From Drosophila pseudoobscura (Eukaryota > Arthropoda > Insecta > Diptera > Drosophilidae), in NCBI RefSeq assembly GCF_009870125.1, contig NC_046683.1:53273869-53337868 (forward strand): a stretch of 64,000 nucleotides of DNA, given 5' to 3'. This document shows, one piece after another, positions 62,297-64,000 of this stretch (position 1 is its first letter; each line of letters starts with the position of its first letter). A program made the translations under genes and the position numbers. The notes under the pieces were generated by a model. It searched no databases. It was not told the origin of the DNA and worked only from the letters and a program-made list of their open reading frames with translations.

Positions 62297-62863
62297 TTAC
62301 ACCCAGGAGAACCTTCGGCCCAAGCGCACTCTGCGACGCTCATGAACACGTACACGCCTCACGTCCCCACCGTTTCCACCTTCACGCCTAAGTCTCCTGT
62401 TCCTCCTGTTCCTCCTGTTACCCCCGCCGCCTCTCTCTCTACGGATAATCACTATACGCCTGCGATGGATGCGGCGATGGTGCTTCTTGGTAGTCGCCTC
62501 TTCTGTTGTGGTTGTGGCTTCTGTTGTTGTGGTGGTCGTAGCTGGCGAAGTGTCGGAGGACGAGCTGCTGGCAGGAGTGCCGGAGGGTGAGCTGCTGGCA
62601 GGAGTGCCGGAGGGTGAGCTGCTGGCAGGAGTGCCGGAGGGCGAGCTGCTGGTAGGCGTGCCGGAGGGCGAGCTGCTGGTAGGCGTGCCGCCTGGCGAGG
62701 TGCTGGTAGGCGTGCCGGAGGACGAGCCGGTGGCAGGAGTGCCGGAGGGCGAGGTGCTGGTAGGAGTGCCGGAGGACGAGCCGGTGGCAGGCGGTGTTAA
62801 CTGGAAAGACAGCACCATGAGTGCAGCCAGGATGGCTAGAAAGAGCGCTCTAATTGGACGCAT
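62297..62863 (-). CDS. secreted mucin-like protein with Arg-rich tail, type A, copy 2
   Basis: 188 residues, same architecture as the copy at 56736. One replacement is visible: Phe for Ser near the end of the signal peptide (VLSFQL for VLSSQL), next to the likely cleavage region. The repeat number in the Ser/Thr/Pro domain is the same, which is notable because such repeats usually change length fast. This supports a very recent duplication or conversion. Confidence 0.87.
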   Translation of the reverse strand: MRPIRALFLAILAALMVLSFQLTPPATGSSSGTPTSTSPSGTPATGSSSGTPTSTSPGGTPTSSSPSGTPTSSSPSGTPASSSPSGTPASSSPSGTPASSSSSDTSPATTTTTTEATTTTEEATTKKHHRRIHRRRIVIIRRERGGGGNRRNRRNRRLRREGGNGGDVRRVRVHERRRVRLGRRFSWV

Positions 62864-63915
62864 CGTGACTTTTCTTTGTACTAACTATTAGCTGACTGTA
62901 TCTTCCAGTCGATAAAGTATGGTTTTTTATAGGTCGCCCATTTATAGGCACTCGTTCAAATCTCAATTTCCATTGTTCTCGGCGATTTTTAAATCAAACG
63001 ATTATGGCAATAATTCAATGGAAAGTTTTAGATAACTGGAGACCACACTCGCTTCTGTGTACATATTTGCATATACCCACATACTCGTATGTACATACAT
63101 ATGCCCATATGTCTGAAGCGTGACAATATTCTATTTATAAAAAAAAGTATCAGTATTCACTGATAACATTGTATAGGGCTAATTTGGGTACCTTAGGAGC
63201 TGAATGTACGAGTACAGTGGCGAGCAAACACTCTGGCTAACGCTGTCTGGGCCAACAGAAGAAATCGTGTCAATATTTGGAGTCCCGAAAACAGAATTTC
63301 TAAATAAGCATGGCTCGATAAAAAGTACGAGTTTGATCCGAGAACATTGGGCTTTTCTGAAGTAGTTTTTTATATTACAAGCACTTCAGCTTTCTACTCT
63401 GATGGTGACAGTCTTTAAACTGCGGCTTAAAGCTATAGCTTATAGGCTTTGATCATTAATGAGGGTCCTTCTTTGACAATCTTGGCTTTCTACGAGTATG
63501 TGGACCATGTTAATTGTAGAGCTTCGATAAGTGGCACTGCAGCAGTTAGGAATAGGAACCGGAACAACAGTAACCACTCATCATTCGGAGAATCATAGAC
63601 CATAGACACCTGATTTGCATCCCTTTGGGAGGAATATGAAGTATATTTAGTGATCCTTGGCTGTTCCACGATCATTTCACTGTGCCGGCTAGATGTATCC
63701 AATGCCCATCTCTGGATGTACTACTCCTTCAACTACTTTTTGTATTAGCATTGGATCCTTTCAGAGGTGAAGAATAAGAAACTGGTACTGGAAACTGGAA
63801 GGTGGTAACTTTCCTGCTTTACAGATGTACAATCAAAATACTTGAAAAATGCAGGTTTTATTATATGTATATTGGAGATAATGGCCATAGGGTCATAGGG
63901 TCATAGGGGATCGGG
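62864..63915. other. spacer between mucin-like genes, unit 2
   Basis: Near-identical to 57303-58369, with a 7-bp loss near 63650 and one ATAGGGTC unit fewer near 63885. No coding sequence seen. Confidence 0.6.
62925..62931 (-). promoter_or_regulatory. TATA box of mucin-like type A, copy 2
   Basis: Identical to the copy 1 box, at the expected 5561-nt offset. Confidence 0.6.
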
Positions 63916-64000
63916 TTAGATTCGGCGGACAGTCCTGCGGACACGGACCACCTCACGACGCCGGTGGACGCCATTGGTTGAGCCTTCCGTCGCCCTTCGA
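63916..64000 (-). CDS. mucin-like type B, copy 2, C-terminal part only
   Basis: Stop codon at 63916-63918. The 85 nt present encode the end of the basic tail and match 58370-58454. The rest, including the signal peptide, lies beyond the window. Confidence 0.8.
   Translation of the reverse strand, partial: RRATEGSTNGVHRRREVVRVRRTVRRI

Larger units (their letters stand above)
61125..64000. repeat. tandem duplication, unit 2 (cut by window end)
   Basis: 61288-64000 is nearly identical to 55735-58454. 61125-61288 is a diverged copy of the emei/55873 intergenic region, with about 30 nt fewer between CCAATGC and the DRE pair. The unit continues past the window. Confidence 0.95.

Overview
This is nuclear DNA of a Drosophila-type fly. 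Genes are split by short GT-AG introns. Coding sequence is rich in Gln, Asn and Gly runs. Intergenic DNA carries CA, CT and TA microsatellites. The recognisable genes (IRSp53, a PiT phosphate transporter, FoxK, mRpL2, Ufd1-like, Sod1, the TMEM161 gene emei) match, from memory, the gene content of D. melanogaster cytological region 68A (Muller element D). The species is not D. melanogaster itself, judging from Sod1 differences I recall. The many TACATATGTA-type repeats would fit the obscura group, but that is a weak guess. No rRNA, tRNA, CRISPR array or intact transposon was recognised.

Layout. 1-12318 (minus): IRSp53, cut by the left window edge, with an 8.2 kb first intron. 13266-14068 (plus): a small two-exon gene with a Cys cluster. 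14069-31164: a 17 kb stretch with no coding gene, holding a clear TATA+Inr promoter on the minus strand near 29.7 kb. 31165-33388 (minus): the PiT transporter. 33389-40130: mainly non-coding, with two perfect DRE (TATCGATA) sites. 40131-41595 (plus): a doubtful small ORF and a BTB-BACK gene. 42607-45774 (minus): FoxK. 48922-55385 is a compact housekeeping block: mRpL2 (plus), Ufd1-like (minus), Sod1 (plus), emei (minus). These genes alternate in orientation and share promoters.

From about 55.5 kb to the right edge is a recent tandem duplication with a period of about 5.55 kb. Each unit carries an uncharacterised 155-residue gene with an RIIa-like segment (plus) and two small secreted mucin-like proteins with Arg-rich tails (minus). 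Copy 2 of the second mucin-like gene is cut by the window edge. A frame-broken relic of the same mucin-like type lies between the units on the plus strand. The transcribed parts of the two units are almost identical, but the sequences just upstream of them are clearly diverged. This points to gene conversion or a patchwork origin.

Functions are independent: actin/membrane remodelling (IRSp53), phosphate import (PiT), transcription control (FoxK), mitochondrial translation (mRpL2), ubiquitin-dependent segregation (Ufd1), superoxide removal (Sod1) and a conserved multi-pass membrane protein (emei). The right-hand cluster looks like a fast-evolving secretory gene cluster beside this conserved block. 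All exon joins below were worked out by eye and checked for reading-frame continuity.
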